Shown here: piece by piece, positions 5,563-5,935 of the stretch
Layout of the letters: every line of letters begins with the position of its first letter
Position numbering within the stretch: position 1 is the stretch's first letter
Position numbers and translations under genes: made by a program
Source of the DNA: Candidatus Methanomethylophilaceae archaeon
GTDB lineage: Archaea; Thermoplasmatota; Thermoplasmata; Methanomassiliicoccales; Methanomethylophilaceae
Direction of reading: 5' to 3'
DNA: 5,935 nt
Assembly: GCA_011620825.1 (NCBI GenBank)
Contig: WOYN01000159.1
Location: forward strand, 1-5,935
Notes under the pieces: generated by a model
Seen by the model: only the letters and a program-made list of their open reading frames with translations
Told to the model about the DNA's origin: nothing
The model's database searches: none

Positions 5563-5565
5563 TCA
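5560..5565. other. Abutting convergent stop codons (TGATCA)
   Basis: The leuS stop TGA (5560-5562) and the ubiX-like stop (TCA on plus, 5563-5565) form the palindrome TGATCA with no base between them. No hairpin or T-run lies between the genes, so each transcript must end inside the other gene, producing 3' antisense overlap. Confidence 0.9.
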
Positions 5566-5935
5566 TTTCCATCTGGTGAACATATTGTTGTCGATCCCGG
5601 CCGAGTCCATGGCTTTTCCCACAACGAAATCGACGATCTCATCCACAGTCTTGGGGTTGGAGTAAAATCCGGGGTTCGCATCCAGTATGACCGCTCCGCA
5701 ACGAGCGAGCTTCAGCTCGTTCTCCAGCATTATCTGGCTCTTCGGAGTTTCTCTGATCAGCAGAACAAGCCTGCCATGTTCCTTCATGCGGACGCTGGCG
5801 GCTCTGGATATCAATGTGTCCGCTATCCCGTTCGCGAACTTCCCCACGGAAGATTCGCTGCAGGGAGCGACGAACAGGCAGTCGTACCTATAGCTTCCCG
5901 AGGAAGGCGGAGCGAAAAGGTCGTCGTCCTCGTAG
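5563..5935 (-). CDS. ubiX: UbiX-family flavin prenyltransferase (C-terminal part; 5' end outside window)
   Basis: The frame runs off the right edge; 123 C-terminal residues of an expected 185-200 are visible. UbiX joins dimethylallyl phosphate to FMN to make prenylated FMN, the cofactor of UbiD-type decarboxylases. In archaea such an enzyme supports, among others, the decarboxylase step of the archaeal mevalonate pathway. Visible motifs, numbered from the window edge, are APPSSGS (8-14), FVAPCSESS (21-29), the helix GKFANGIADTLISRAASVRMKE (31-52), RETP (61-64), the hydrophobic GAVIL (80-84), NPGFYSNPKT (87-96) and the terminal RW (121-122). RETP and FY..P separate it from other flavoproteins of the fold. 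CSE and RAASV replace the more usual CSM and RAADV, so it may be a divergent paralogue. The N-terminal FMN-binding part, including the catalytic Glu region, is not visible. Its stop TCA (read on plus) directly follows the leuS TGA. Confidence 0.88.
   Translation of the reverse strand, partial: YEDDDLFAPPSSGSYRYDCLFVAPCSESSVGKFANGIADTLISRAASVRMKEHGRLVLLIRETPKSQIMLENELKLARCGAVILDANPGFYSNPKTVDEIVDFVVGKAMDSAGIDNNMFTRWK

Overview
The window reads as a stretch of euryarchaeal chromosome. The evidence is an archaeal/eukaryotic-type leucyl-tRNA synthetase, an indolepyruvate:ferredoxin oxidoreductase pair, a ribbon-helix-helix (RHH) gene beside an FtsZ-family gene, TATA-box promoters (TTTAAATA-like) and strong GGAGGTGA-type ribosome binding sites. 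Moderate GC and the style of the LeuRS suggest a Thermoplasmata / Methanomassiliicoccales-like methanogen, but this assignment is from general impression and is only moderately certain. All six stop codons in the window are TGA.

Layout. (1) 1-1234, plus strand: the C-terminal part of iorA followed by iorB, coupled through an ATGA overlap. (2) 1235-1313: a hairpin between converging genes, with a T-rich tract on each side. (3) 1314-2471, minus strand: a two-gene unit with an RHH DNA-binding protein first and a very short FtsZ-family protein second. The FtsZ-like protein keeps the GTP-binding half but has no T7 catalytic loop and no C-terminal domain. (4) 2472-2691: a divergent promoter region rich in symmetric sequence. 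It holds two copies of TGTC-S-GACA 20 bp apart just upstream of the RHH TATA box, a third degenerate copy on the other side of that box, a tandem 9-bp repeat and a hairpin. (5) 2692-5562, plus strand: complete leuS (956 aa). (6) 5563-5935, minus strand: the C-terminal two thirds of a UbiX-family flavin prenyltransferase, whose stop codon abuts that of leuS (TGA|TCA).

The outer genes are ordinary metabolism and translation: iorAB in aromatic 2-oxoacid oxidation or aromatic amino acid synthesis with ferredoxin, leuS in tRNA charging, and the ubiX-like gene in making prenylated FMN for UbiD-type decarboxylases. The part worth attention is the RHH plus mini-FtsZ unit and its control region. Its arrangement recalls the haloarchaeal cdrS-ftsZ2 pair, where an RHH protein controls a tubulin homologue. 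Here, however, the tubulin homologue is reduced to a GTPase domain, the RHH protein appears to carry two RHH units in one chain, and the motif GGGATGGGA recurs in the loops of hairpins before both genes.
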